Origin: Chlorops oryzae
Taxonomy: Eukaryota; Arthropoda; Insecta; Diptera; Chloropidae
Reading direction: 5' to 3'
NCBI GenBank assembly: GCA_020466095.1
Contig: CM035806.1
Location: forward strand, 137,951,599 to 138,015,598
DNA length: 64,000 nt
Part shown: one piece after another, positions 21,993 through 32,182 of the stretch
Position numbering within the stretch: the stretch's first letter is position 1
How the letters are laid out: each line of letters opens with the position of its first letter
Position numbers and translations under genes: made by a program
Notes under the pieces: model-generated
Seen by the model: only the letters and a program-made list of their open reading frames with translations
Database searches by the model: none
What the model was told of the DNA's origin: nothing

Positions 21993-23386
21993 ATCGGTAC
22001 CTTTGATGAAATTGTGTCACAAAATCAGGTGTCGTGCTTCCGGAATAAAGATGAAAAATATTTAATAATATCTCAGCAAATTTAACGAATATACTCGCTC
22101 ACGATTAAATTTAATTTTGCCAAACGCAAATGATCGATGTCACTATGTATGTGCTAAGTTTTGTCAGGTGCGGAAAATACCGGTCGTAGAGCACTATGAT
22201 GATCGAAGGCATACGAGCACCCTTAAAGTCAGTCGCAAACGAACGTATGTAAACTGCTGCACAAAAAAGAAGAAAATAAATATGCAGCCGTGGCAGCGAA
22301 TCGTTATTAATTCCTGCGCTGCAATATAAAATTATGTTGACAAGGAAAATCGTAGCAATATAGTGCGACCGATGCCGACGGGAGCGCACTTCCAGTTTCA
22401 GACCTTTATTTTCGCAACACCCCCACAAAATTCCTGCAACCCCAGATTCAATATTAAAAAATCCAAATGATTTAATAAATTTTATTAAAATCAAATCCAA
22501 ATCCTACAAAAAATTTCAGTCAAGTCGGCAATCCCAATATTTACGAACTTTCAACACGCCAAGAAACAAATTCAAATGACTATTTTCTAATGTTTGTCCA
22601 CTGTCGCAGAATTTCATGCAAGCTGCCTAAGCCAATTTCCCATACGCACAGACAGAGCGCAGGCCGCGCGTAAGCAGCGCACAAGCAGCAGAGAAAAGGT
22701 GAGACTTTCAATAGCGATCGACAGAACGACCGAACTTCAAAGCGACGCTTTCAGTTGCCTTGTCACTGCGGCGAAAAACATAAGCGTAAAAACGAGAACT
22801 TGTGCGTGTGTGTGGGTGCAGGCGAACCGCGATTTCAATAGCTTTGGCAAGTTCGTCCGCACAAACTCCACTCGATCACGTTTGATGTTCGACGCGACGC
22901 ACAGCGTAGCAACTGCCCAGCACAACAATTGCCCCGTACGAAGTTTGTATAGATTTACAGGCGCGATTTCTGCTTGCTTTATGTGATACTGTTGATGGAA
23001 AAAACCCAAAGCAAAGGAACGGTTTTTGCTCGTTCGAAGACCAAAGCAAGCAAGGAGAAAAAAACCGCAAGGCGGTGATGCTGGCTGTGTTCGTTCGCAA
23101 AAAAAGGAACGAGAAAGTCTAACGCTGCTGGCAGACCCGCTATATGGCTGTTGGTCTGCAATATTCGTTGTGCAAAAAACCACCACCAAACGCACACGGG
23201 GGTGCAAGCGAGAGAGACTGATGTGTGTATGAAGAGACAAGGTGAATCCACACGGCAATATTTGTCACGCGCTTGGATCGTGTTGCCCTTGATTTTGCTC
23301 GAGGGCAAATATCGGTCAAGGGTGACACACACGTGACGGACTTTTTCGACCTTTTTCTATTAATATGGTCCACCGGAACCTCCAGG
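21993..23386 (-). other. Leader between primer site and Gag
   Basis: About 1.4 kb without a recognisable protein. Overlapping minus-strand ORFs of up to 173 codons are present at 22737-23332 but show no family resemblance. Confidence 0.45.
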
Positions 23387-23404
23387 CTCCTGGCAGGATC
23401 GCCA
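23387..23404 (-). other. Candidate primer-binding site
   Basis: On the minus strand TGGCGATCCTGCCAGGAG starts at 23404. The TGGCG start and its position before the leader fit an LTR-element primer site. The tRNA was not identified, and the LTR would then end in TTT and not CA, so this is tentative. Confidence 0.4.
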
Positions 23405-24088
23405 AAATCTCTGATTTCAGACCTCTAAAATTAGAACGTACCTGGTACTCTGGATAAGGGATGTCACGTGGATGGTCCCTTTCGGTTGTAGTTGTCGCCC
23501 CGTCGCTGGATTTTTCGTCGGTTGGTGCTAACTTCGTTTTACGAGTTTCAAATTTTGTTTTTCCGTTATCTTATAAAAAAAAAATCAATTTCCTTTGTTT
23601 TTTTTTTTAATTCTTTTCGTTTGGCCTTTTTACTTAATCAATAATTTCTTTTATTTTATTTTATTTATTAATAAAAAATTCAACCTCTTTTTTCACTTTA
23701 ATTCTTTTCGTAGGTTACACTTTAGTTTTCCCGATGGGTTTTTTTTTTTGTTTCGTTGTAGTCGATTAAATTCAGTTAAGACAAAATTAAACGTAAACTC
23801 TAAATTGGTATTCGATTAGGTTAAATTAAGAAAAATTAAACGTAAATTCAAAATTGGTCTCTTCTTTTTTTTTGGGATTTTTTGTAAATTTGGATTTTAT
23901 TCGCTTTCGTTTAGAGTTGGGTCGCGTGTGGCGTCGGCGAGGTCTGTAGCACGATTGTTAGAAGTATCGCTCGAAAAGGGAATCCTCGCTCGAACTCGAA
24001 CTTCGAGACGAAAAGAAAAACGAAAAGAGGATAGTTAATTCGCGGCGTCATGAAGGCGCGGCTACCATGCGGCGGCGAAGAACGAACA
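23405..24088 (-). repeat. 5' LTR of the BEL/Pao element
   Basis: On the minus strand it starts TGTTCGTTCTTCGCC at 24088. The first 144 bp are duplicated at 15792-15935. AATAAA follows at about 23902-23897, which belongs in an LTR, so the LTR likely extends to the primer-site candidate (about 684 bp). The 3' boundary is inferred. Confidence 0.6.
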
Positions 24089-25004
24089 ATCATCAAGTCA
24101 AAATATTACATTCCAAAACTTTGTGTATTATACAAAAAAAAAAATTCGAAAAAGCTGCCAAAGATGCAAAATAGATCTTGCCCGTCCGGATGTTCCACAA
24201 ACCGCACCAATTCCAGGCTAGCAAGTTTTGAGCGACAGTTGACGTATGTCGGCGTTGATTATTTCGGACCAATCAGTGCAATTGAGGTGGCACATAGTCT
24301 GGACACCAGTTCGTGTATATTTTGTCTGAGAAACTTCATTGCGAGACGCGGCACACCACGAGAAATCTTCTCAGACAATGACACAAATTTCAAAGCATCG
24401 TTATCGCATGGGAGCGCTTGGTGAGGTCCATAAAAACCATTCTTGGAAAAATTCACCCCAATGAGAAATTTCATGACGAAAACTTGAGGAACGCTATATA
24501 TGAAGTGTAGTTTATAATTAATGCTCGACCACTAACTTTAGTTTCAATGGACTCAGCTGATGAGGAGGCACTAACGCCTAATCACCTACTGCTCGGATCA
24601 GCTGACGGCCATACAACTTTGAGCACCGATCAATCCGATCTTCGTCTGCGTTGGCGGCAGACACAATTTTTCGCAGACTATTTCTGGCGGTGGTGGGTGA
24701 GAGAGTTTTCTCCAACCTTGCTCAAACGGAAAAATTGCACGAAGAGAGACCACCCACACGTGTAGGAGACGTCGTAATCGTGGTCGATGAAACCCTTCCT
24801 AGAAATTGTTGGCCAAAGGGCATTATAGCCGAAGTGACTACTGCAACAGATGAACAGGTCAGGCATGATAAAGTAAAGATCAAAAGCAGGACATTAAGAA
24901 GACCTACTGCAAAACTGGAGACTCTGGACGTCAGCACCAATGAGGGCAGACTCACCGACCCCGGGTTCAACTGCGCGGCTGAGAATGTTGCTGCCGAAAA
25001 CTAG
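24089..25004 (+). pseudogene. Pao-like integrase remnant
   Basis: This is the right half of the older element. It begins SKYYIPKL, then shows YVGVDYFGPI (first Asp), a deletion, and FIARRGTPREIFSDNDTNFKAS (second Asp). Later comes EALTPNHLLLGSADG, and finally VGDVVIVVDETLPRNCWPKG with the C-terminal tail. Frame changes occur near 24425 and 24700. The frame stops just inside the LTR at 25003. Confidence 0.78.
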
Positions 25005-25990
25005 TATATGGGAAGTTGTAGTAGTTACAAGCGATAGAAACTGGAGAGAACTGATAATATATTTTCCGCAGCACAACAGTAGGGAGGACAGGCATTTTTA
25101 TCCCTTCTAACGCGAATCTACTCTATTAGCCTGGCTTCATATCAAATATATAGACAACTGTTAGCGTTGGCTACCTCCCCACACCAGCCATAGTAAGCAA
25201 ACATAATCCTAAATCATTGATACAAATAAAGCTTATGCCGTTTGCATTGAAGGGCTTAGAGAAACCCCTTGATCGACACATTAGACAAGAGATCCTGAGG
25301 AGAACTCCTCTATATTAAGGTCAAGGACAGATCCACGGAAGCGGCCCTCGTTGGAATTTTTGAAGCCGGCCTGTTGCTGCCGAAAACTAGTATATGGGAA
25401 GTTGTAGTAGTTACAAGCGATAGAAACTGGAGAGAACTGATAATATATTTTCCGCAGCACAACAGAAGGGAGGACAGGCATTTTTATCCCTTCTAACGCG
25501 AATCTACTCTAGCAGCCTGGCTTCATATCAAATATATAGACAACTGTTAGCGTTGGCTACCTCCCCACACCAGCCATAGTAAGCAAACATAATCCTAAAT
25601 CATTGATACAAATAAACCTTATGCCGTTTGCATTGAAGGGCTTAGAGAAACCCCTTGATCGATACATTAGACAAGAGATCCTGAGGAGAACTCCTCTATA
25701 TTAAGGTCAAGGACAGATCCACGGAAGCGGCCCTCGTTGGAATTTTTGAAGCCGGCCTGTTGCTGCTGAAAACTAGTATATGGCAAGTTGCAGTAGTTAC
25801 AAGCGATACAAGCCGGAGAGAACTGATAATATATTTTCCGCAGTACAACAAAAGGAGAACAGGCATTTTTATCCCTTCTAACGTGAATCTTGGAGAACTC
25901 CTCTACATTCAGGTCAAGGACAGATCCACGGAAACGGCCCTGGTTGGATTATTGAAGACGGCCTGTTGCTGCCGAAAACTAGTATATGGC
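24986..25990 (+). repeat. Tandem 386-bp repeats at the LTR of the Pao-like relic
   Basis: TGTTGCTGCCGAAAACTAGT recurs at 24986, 25372, 25758 (one C-to-T change) and 25964, a spacing of 386, 386 and 206 bp. The first two units are nearly identical, the third has lost about 180 bp, and a fourth is only a start. Each full unit contains AAATAAA near its middle. The first unit begins right after the Pol end, so the LTR itself is repeated. Tandem copies of the putative R region are a known peculiarity of Bombyx Pao. Confidence 0.85.
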
Positions 25991-26215
25991 AACCTTTTTT
26001 ACTTATTCATTTTTATCGATGGCGTTTATTCATTCATGTATCGACTACATTTTTCTGTACATTTTCAATCGATAACATTTTAACAAGTCAGAAGATCAGT
26101 TGAATACAAGCGGAGAGAATGTTCTTCTAGCTTTTTCGTTCTTTAATAAAAGCGGTTCGCATTAGTTGTAAAAGTTTATTTGAAATAAAGATACAAAATG
26201 TTATAATTTAATACG
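25991..26215 (+). repeat. Probable LTR end of the Pao-like relic
   Basis: This AT-rich sequence after the last repeat contains AATAAA twice (in TTTAATAAAAGC and TGAAATAAAGAT). Its right limit is uncertain. Confidence 0.4.
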
Positions 26216-26239
26216 GTAAAGAAGAGTTCTAAATAAGCC

Positions 26240-26600
26240 ATCAAAGGAAATCCGCGTATTGCAACACGGCCTACAGTCTAACGAAATCTGTCTTGTAGCT
26301 TTCTTGGACATAAAAGGGGTTTTCAATAGCACATCATTTGGATACGGCTCTAGAACACTCTAACGGTCCCAAAATCGTAGTAAACTGGATTTCAGCGTTG
26401 CTGGAAAGCGGGATCATAAAATCCAAACTAATCCATACGGAAGTGACAGCGACCACAGCCAAAGGCTGCCCCTAGGGAGGTATTCTGTCCCTTGTGTTAT
26501 GTAATTAGGCGTGAGTAGAAATATTTTCGCTGGATTAGGCGTTACCAACGCTATCTACTACGCGAATGCAGCATTGTGCTATTTCTTAGAACTTTTCATA
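26240..26600 (+). mobile_element. Reverse transcriptase fragment of a non-LTR element
   Basis: Translated pieces read SNEICLVAFLDIKGVFNSTSF, a TAKGCP.GG block and YYANAAL (degenerate YADD). They correspond to consecutive RT motifs of the same RNase-H non-LTR group seen at 3806-6824. Frame changes and a stop (CCC TAG in the PQGG block) make it a dead fragment with no visible ends. Confidence 0.65.
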
Positions 26601-27229
26601 ACGTGGCACGTTTAAAAGAATCGGGACTTCCCAATCCAAATTGATTTAATAAGAATTTGTTTTATAAAACATAATAGTTAAAAAAAATGTCTTTTTTAAG
26701 TAAAAATCTTTTTAACGACTTTTAAAATCTGTGCAATTCAAATTTTTCACTCCCAATAACTTAATTTTTCTACGTACCGGTACTTTTTGGTGATTTAAAT
26801 TTAAAAACTCTTATCAAAATAATGTTTGCTAAGCAAATTTCTGCTTAGCCTCAACCTTCGTTGTCACCAAGGGAAAATTTGCTGGGTAGGCATGTTCAAC
26901 GCTTTGATTTGAGGATTTATCTTGTAGATCCCATTATGATATATACATCATTTTAATGGTAAAAAGCATTTTTTCGAAATTATAAAAAAAAAAAATAATA
27001 TATGGGGTATTTCTGATAGAAAAGCAAGAATGAAAACTAAAATATGGAATTTGTCTCATTTGCCGTTATCAAAAAATTTAACTACTTTTTTGAAAACCTC
27101 AGAAAATTTTCTATAAGAAACTCCAAAAAAATTCCCATGAACTTCTCTTTAGCCTCGTTATAATGCAATAAAATATGGTCTGCAAAAATAAATCGCTACC
27201 CTTGACACCCTGTATATCACCACGCTTTG
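26601..27229. other. AT-rich sequence, nothing recognised
   Basis: No ORF of note, terminal repeat or tandem repeat was seen. Confidence 0.55.
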
Positions 27230-27544
27230 AATATAATCAGAGCTGCCCAAAGTGTTAGCTCCATGTGTAAATGAGCGTAAAAAAGAGAATTTTTTCACAC
27301 GCATAGAAACTGTGAGCGAGAGATGAAAAAGTATAAAAGGCCTTCGCAATTAAAGCAAAATTCCACTTGTAATCGAGAAGCGAAGCGAACAACCGAAGCG
27401 AGCAAAAAAATGAAGTCACGTCAATCTTTCAAATCAGTGCTATGATGAACTTCGTAGAGGGAAGACATGTGTCGCTCTGTTTTAATTTTTTAAATCTTTT
27501 TTCGTATAATTTTTAGTTTTGACTCAGTTTGAGTGCGTTGAGAG

Positions 27545-28559
27545 CAGTGTTGCCACCAAATCTTACATAAATTATACAAAAAATGTATCTTTTCGAACAA
27601 AATTATACATATAATTTTTTGAATTATACATACACAAGGGAAGATACACAAGGGAAAATAAACCATTTTACAAATGGCTCAGCCAGACACATTTATCACT
27701 CTATCTCCCAAACTACTTTTGTTTCCGTTTTCAAACTTGCACAGTACATTTATGTAATAGAAAAATAAAGTAGCTATTTCAATTATGAGTTTGTTTACTT
27801 TATTTCAAAGTTTGGTTTCAGTTATTTTAGTTCATTTAGCTTTTATTCCAATAGATTAGGTTTAGGTTTATAATAAGATTTAAGTTAAGAATTCAAATTT
27901 CACTTAATAATAGAAGTCTCTATGATTTTACAACTTGAACGCGACTTTTCGTTTACCGATTTACAACTTTAGATAATGTACGGCTTTTTTAAAACAACTT
28001 TCGATTTCGACTTTTAACGACTTTTATAAATCAACTTTAAACAGCTTTCAACAACTTGAGACAACTTTCATTTCACAACTACTTGCGTGGAGAAAAACTT
28101 AACGAATGACTCTACGACTCTTTTCCCTTTTTCATATCCTTTGTTTCACTATCCGTTAATTATTTCTCCCCGTCTCCACTACTGCTCACCCTAACGCCCT
28201 GTCTTCACCATTACATTTATAACATTTGAAGTTGAAGACAGCCCTTAGATATATACCGATAATTTTTCGTTAAAAATTTTGTCTCACATATTGTAATTCG
28301 TCGGTAAATAAAAATAGGGCCGACAAACTACACCAGCATTCTGGCTCACCTAAAACGTAACAATATGTTATTACCCGTAGTATGACGATGCGGTTTTATG
28401 TGCAGATTTTTTTTATTTAACAAAAAAGGAAATATTTGAAAAACAGCAATTCGCCTTAATTATACATAAATTGTTCGAAAAACAAATTATACATTGAAGA
28501 TACAGAAGCAGGCGAAAAGATATGGATTTCGTATAATTATCCCCAAAATGGCAACACTT
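27545..28559. mobile_element. Nested element A, hAT-like
   Basis: The ends are CAGTGTTGCCACCAAAT and, inverted, AAGTGTTGCCATTTTGG. The flanks GTTGAGAG (27537-27544) and GTTGACAG (28560-28567) match at 7 of 8 positions. The interior is AT-rich, with repeated ACAACTTT/CGACTTTT phrases and no convincing protein. Confidence 0.7.
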
Positions 28560-28571
28560 GTTGACAGCTTA

Positions 28572-29166
28572 AGCCGGGAAGTCGCATACACCGTTTTCGG
28601 CCACGAAAACTAAAATGAAAACTGAAAATCGTTGTTGTTCGTCACTGTTTCGTTCCTGAGTTAGTTTTCGTTTTGTTAGAAGCGTAGCGACATAAATCAG
28701 AAACCGAAACAACCGATTTTTAGCTGTCATATCATATTGAAGTGAAATATAGTGCCTCGAAATTTATTGATATAAAATCAAAGAATGGAAAATTATAGCG
28801 CTGTTACGAAATTGCGCATGGCGGACATTGAACAACATTTCATGGCTTTTCACGAAGTCTATTATCTTTTCCTCGTGCAACAATGAATATTTTATTTTCA
28901 TTTGTCATAAAAACTACAACCAAATTAAATTGAAATAAAATAAATGAAACTGACTGTCAAAATATACATATTTCGTTGCTATAGTTTCGAAAAGAACCTA
29001 CTTGAAGTTGTTTTCGTTCCGTCGTCAAACGGCGATTTTTTCGTTGCTAATCGGCGCTGTTTCGATTCTGAATTTCACCGCTACTTTCTTTACCAGAAAT
29101 ATTTTCGGAGCTAATGTATGGAATTTCGTTTTCGTCGCCGAAAACGGTGTATGCGACTTCCCGGCT
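28572..29166. mobile_element. Nested element B, TTA-flanked MITE
   Basis: Long inverted repeats start AGCCGGGAAGTCGCATACAC and continue through CCGTTTTCGG. TTA lies on both sides (28569-28571 and 29167-29169). The 3-bp TTA duplication suggests the PIF/Harbinger group. The element has no transposase. Confidence 0.85.
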
Positions 29167-29316
29167 TTAGTATGCTATAGACTTTCGGTGAGGTAGGACC
29201 TATGTCGCTCGATTTTTTCTTACTCTCTAGCATTTTTAGTTTGATGTGTTTGTTGTATCACTACATATACATGCAATCTAATTGCGCCTGTAGTGGTGGG
29301 CAGCTCTGAATATAAT

Positions 29317-30239
29317 GTTCCTGAATTTTGCACATTTATTTTTGTCATCAATCTTAACAAATCCACCAAATTTCATTCACATCGGAGAGAAAAGTTTTCT
29401 CAGGTTGATAAACTTTACGTGTTTTGCATATTGGAAAAAATTTTTGATTAATTTTTGGCTCACACACTCACACTCAATTGCTGAAATGATTGTTTTATTT
29501 TCACCAAACTCACTGAGCGAATATTCTCCACTACTCGTTGGGTAAAATTGTCGACAGGAATCGCTTCTAAGTGAGAAATGAAGTGAAAAAATTAAAAACA
29601 GCTGAGTTTCTCACGGTAATAAAAAAAACTCGCCACTTCACTTTTTCACATTTTGGGAATAGCACCCCAGAAAACTGATTTCGAAAACTGACACTGCTTT
29701 ACTTTTACCGCAATTAATGAAAGTACTTAATCAATGTAACAAATCCCTTTATTTGGTTTGTCTAGTTTGGCTACAGGTCAATTTTAGAGCGATCTCAAAT
29801 GGTCGAAAATCAAGCTGCCTTTCTTTTTATTTTTGCTTTTACTTATGGCTATATCTCGTAAACCGTTAAATATTTTATTTTCGTGTATGAAAACGTTTTA
29901 ACCTTAGATATGGAAGAATGAAAGTAAATGCTCGGTATCAAACTTTGAATTTCCCTTCAAATATGTTTTATTTAAAGAAGCAGATCTCAATGTGGGAAAT
30001 CATATTTTAATGTAAATGGGCAACATAGCTTGGGAAAATGTTTTTCAATCTTTGGATCCGAATAATTGACTGAATCGCATTTTTAGTGCAGTTCAGGATT
30101 AGTTCTTGCTGAAGACACACTCGTACAATCACTATCACTATGTGGAACAGGACAATTGTTGGTTTGAATCTCAAGAAAAATGTACATTGACAGAAAAACA
30201 TATTACGTGTTGTCATTTGGAAGAGTAGCTTAAAACGAA
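29317..30239. other. Intergenic, nothing recognised
   Basis: AT-rich sequence. A loose inverted pair around 29570-29660 (AGTGAGAAATGAAGTGAAAA with CACTTCACTTTTTCAC) is present, without flanking duplication. Confidence 0.5.
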
Positions 30240-30742
30240 AATTGTTGTTTTGACATATTCCCATTGGTGGCGTGTCCGAGGGCTTTAGAGGATCACCAAG
30301 AAATATAGAAGAAATAATCACGTACCTGGCGATTGTTGGTGATTCAAACAAAGTTAAAAATAGGGCGAGGATCAGGCTGGTATCGATGAAGATGGCACTG
30401 GCTATGTTGATGGAGGTTAGCTGGTTAAGCTTTATTCTTCTTTGAGGCGCGATCGTCGGATTGGAATTCATGCGAGATACCCGGATGTTATATTTTGGCG
30501 CGCACTTGGCCATTAAGGACTTGCTAAGCTATTACATGTATAAGGACTCTTCGGAATTGAGTCAACATAATTGTCCCATTTGCCTGAAGGAAGGCGTACA
30601 CATGCCACATATTGCAGCGCACGCTGGAATTTTTAAGCGAGGTTGTATTTTTTGCAACAAACCATTCCATCATGATTGCTGGGACTCCTACCAAGAACAT
30701 GTCAAATGGTACCACCAAGAGGAAATTCGAAATCATAAATAA
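30240..30742 (+). pseudogene. Possible piggyBac-like transposase remnant, C-terminal part
   Basis: From ATG 30470 an open frame ends in a cysteine/histidine module, CPICLKEG...GCIFCNKPFHHDCWDSY. Its CxxC...CxxC...HxxC layout resembles the C-terminal cysteine-rich domain of piggyBac-type transposases. Upstream, in another frame, IPIGGV (like MGGVD) and an RARIRLV...VSWLSFILL stretch sit where the expected piggyBac blocks would be. AATAAA follows the stop directly. No DDD catalytic residues or terminal repeats were found. It could also be an unrelated small zinc-binding protein. Confidence 0.4.
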
Positions 30743-30775
30743 ATTTATTTATTATATTTTTTTACATTTCATTAT

Positions 30776-30966
30776 GTTCTGAATTTTTTCTGCCTACTGA
30801 GGTTCTGAATTTTTTCTGCCTACTGAGGTTCTGAATTTTTTCTGCCTACTAAGGTTCTGAATTTTTTCTGCCTACTAAGGTTCTGAATTTTTTCTGCCTG
30901 CTAAGGTTCTGAATTTTTTCTGCCTACTAAGGTTCTGAATTTTTTCTGCCTACTAAGGTTCTGAAT
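30776..30966. repeat. Tandem 26-bp repeat, seven copies
   Basis: GTTCTGAATTTTTTCTGCCT plus ACTGAG or ACTAAG is repeated seven times with only A/G changes near the unit end. A ninth-base partial copy follows at 30958. Confidence 0.95.
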
Positions 30967-31398
30967 CCAAAGAATATTTTCCGTTCTGTCAAGGCGAATA
31001 CTAAAATTTAAACAATGAATGGGTGCGAAAGGGGTAAATTCAATATGGACGACCCCTATGAGATCTAGAATTAGACACGATGTCTGCGATATACACGGAG
31101 GCACTTTCGGTTGGAATAACTCGTCATGTTCACGATGGTTATAAAAAATAGAGAAATTATAAGCGAGTTCACGCACTTATTTTCAGCCGCAGGAATGAAT
31201 GCCAACGCGATGACGGTTACTGACCGATTGCATAGAAACTTTGAGCAGACGGAAACAAGTGCTGCCAGTAGTCTTGTACAGCTTTTTCCTCGGTAGTCCT
31301 CAGAATATCCCCTTTTCCCCCAATTTGTCTTGTGCTACGTTTCCACATAGGGGACTAACATCACGTTTCCACATAGGGATTAACTAAAAGGATCAAAG
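30967..31398. other. Intergenic, nothing recognised
   Basis: A 91-codon minus-strand frame overlaps the tandem repeat and has no known family. Confidence 0.5.
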
Positions 31399-31401
31399 TT
31401 A

Positions 31402-31724
31402 AGGTAGAAACACTCACGCACTGCGCCGCAGTGCCATCTGTCACATAGAAATCAAATGGTATGAAAATGTATGAAAGCAGACACTCAAAAAATTTGCATG
31501 GCATAGCATGGCATAGCGTTCTAAAGATTTTAGATTTCTATGCTAATTTGACAGCTGTAGTGTTGCCATTGTTTGGAGACTTGCACTGAGACTTGCATTG
31601 TTTGGAGAGCTGCCCTTTCTAGTTCAATTCCATATTATTTTGCTTTGCGTCACTGTTTACTATAAATTTTCTCCATGCCATGCCATGCCACGCAGTGCGC
31701 CGCAGTGCGTGAGTGTTTCTACCT
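31402..31724. mobile_element. TTA-flanked MITE, family copy 1
   Basis: The ends are AGGTAGAAACACTCACGCAC and its inverted copy GTGCGTGAGTGTTTCTACCT, with TTA on both sides (31399-31401 and 31725-31727). GCATGGCATGG-type repeats lie inside. A second copy in opposite orientation is at 41178-41518. Confidence 0.9.
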
Positions 31725-31727
31725 TTA

Positions 31728-32182
31728 GTCCGGACAGTTTATTCCTGTCGCTTCCAGTTTTAGTATATGGGTTAAATAATCATACAAGTGATTGGTATAG
31801 AAGGGAGTGTCAAAACCGAAGTTTCAAATTAAAAAAATTATATATATATATAAAATAAGAAATATCCACTTTTAAATTGAAATTAAAACTGACTCCGTTC
31901 TTTGTTTTGTTGGTTTTGCTATTGATTTTCTTAACTTGGCATAAGAGTTGAAATTTTTTGTACTCATTGTGGCTACATTTAGTATCAGCCATTTCCAAGA
32001 AGATCCGACCACAGATAGACGGACAGAGAGACATATCTAAATCTATCCAGTTTTCTATCCTGATCAATATAGCATATATGTCAATACCTGCGGATCTAAG
32101 TTCTAGCTGTTACAAGATCCGCACGAAAATAATGTGCCCTTCTAAAACCATACCAAATATTTCCCCGCAAGAATATAAATAA
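31728..32182. repeat. Mini-me-like core remnant
   Basis: Around 31995-32080, ACAGATAGACGGACAGAGAG and TATCTAAATCTATCCAG resemble the inverted (GTCY)n core of mini-me-type repeats. No ends were found. Confidence 0.4.

Larger units (their letters stand above)
15792..24088 (-). mobile_element. Antisense BEL/Pao LTR retrotransposon
   Basis: The element lies on the minus strand inside the Pao relic. Reading from 24088 down it has a 5' LTR, a primer-site candidate, a long leader, Gag (DUF1759-like, then zinc knuckles), a DQGS-type protease, RT, RNase H, integrase, an extra zinc-knuckle ORF and a truncated 3' LTR. Gag-Pol is broken by several frameshifts and stops. Clearly related Pao sequence on both sides shows that it inserted into an older element. 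No target-site duplication was found, as expected if the 3' LTR end is deleted. Confidence 0.85.
14100..26215 (+). mobile_element. Pao-like LTR retrotransposon relic, split by later insertions
   Basis: Plus-strand Pao/BEL-type pol sequence occurs on both sides of the antisense BEL/Pao element: the end of RT and RNase H at 14689-15692, and integrase at 24089-25000. The same LTR-type sequence occurs at both ends (14373-14688, interrupted by a MITE, and 24986 onward). Gag, protease and most of RT are missing between the left LTR piece and the RT remnant, so the copy was deleted as well as interrupted. Boundaries are uncertain on both sides. Confidence 0.75.
27238..29308. mobile_element. hAT-type non-autonomous element with two nested inserts
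   Basis: The ends are perfect 12-bp inverted repeats, CAGAGCTGCCCA and TGGGCAGCTCTG, flanked by the exact 8-bp duplication AATATAAT (27230-27237 and 29309-29316). An 8-bp duplication and a CAG start are hallmarks of hAT elements. Without the two nested elements and their target duplications only about 445 bp remain, so it is a MITE and codes for nothing visible. Confidence 0.9.

Noticed and set aside
22737..23373. Overlapping minus-strand frames of up to 173 codons in the BEL/Pao leader
   Set aside because: No family motif is visible, and several frames are equally open; treated as untranslated leader.
30007..30513. 168-codon minus-strand frame with hydrophobic stretches
   Set aside because: It is antisense to the better-supported zinc-binding frame and its upstream region; no motif.
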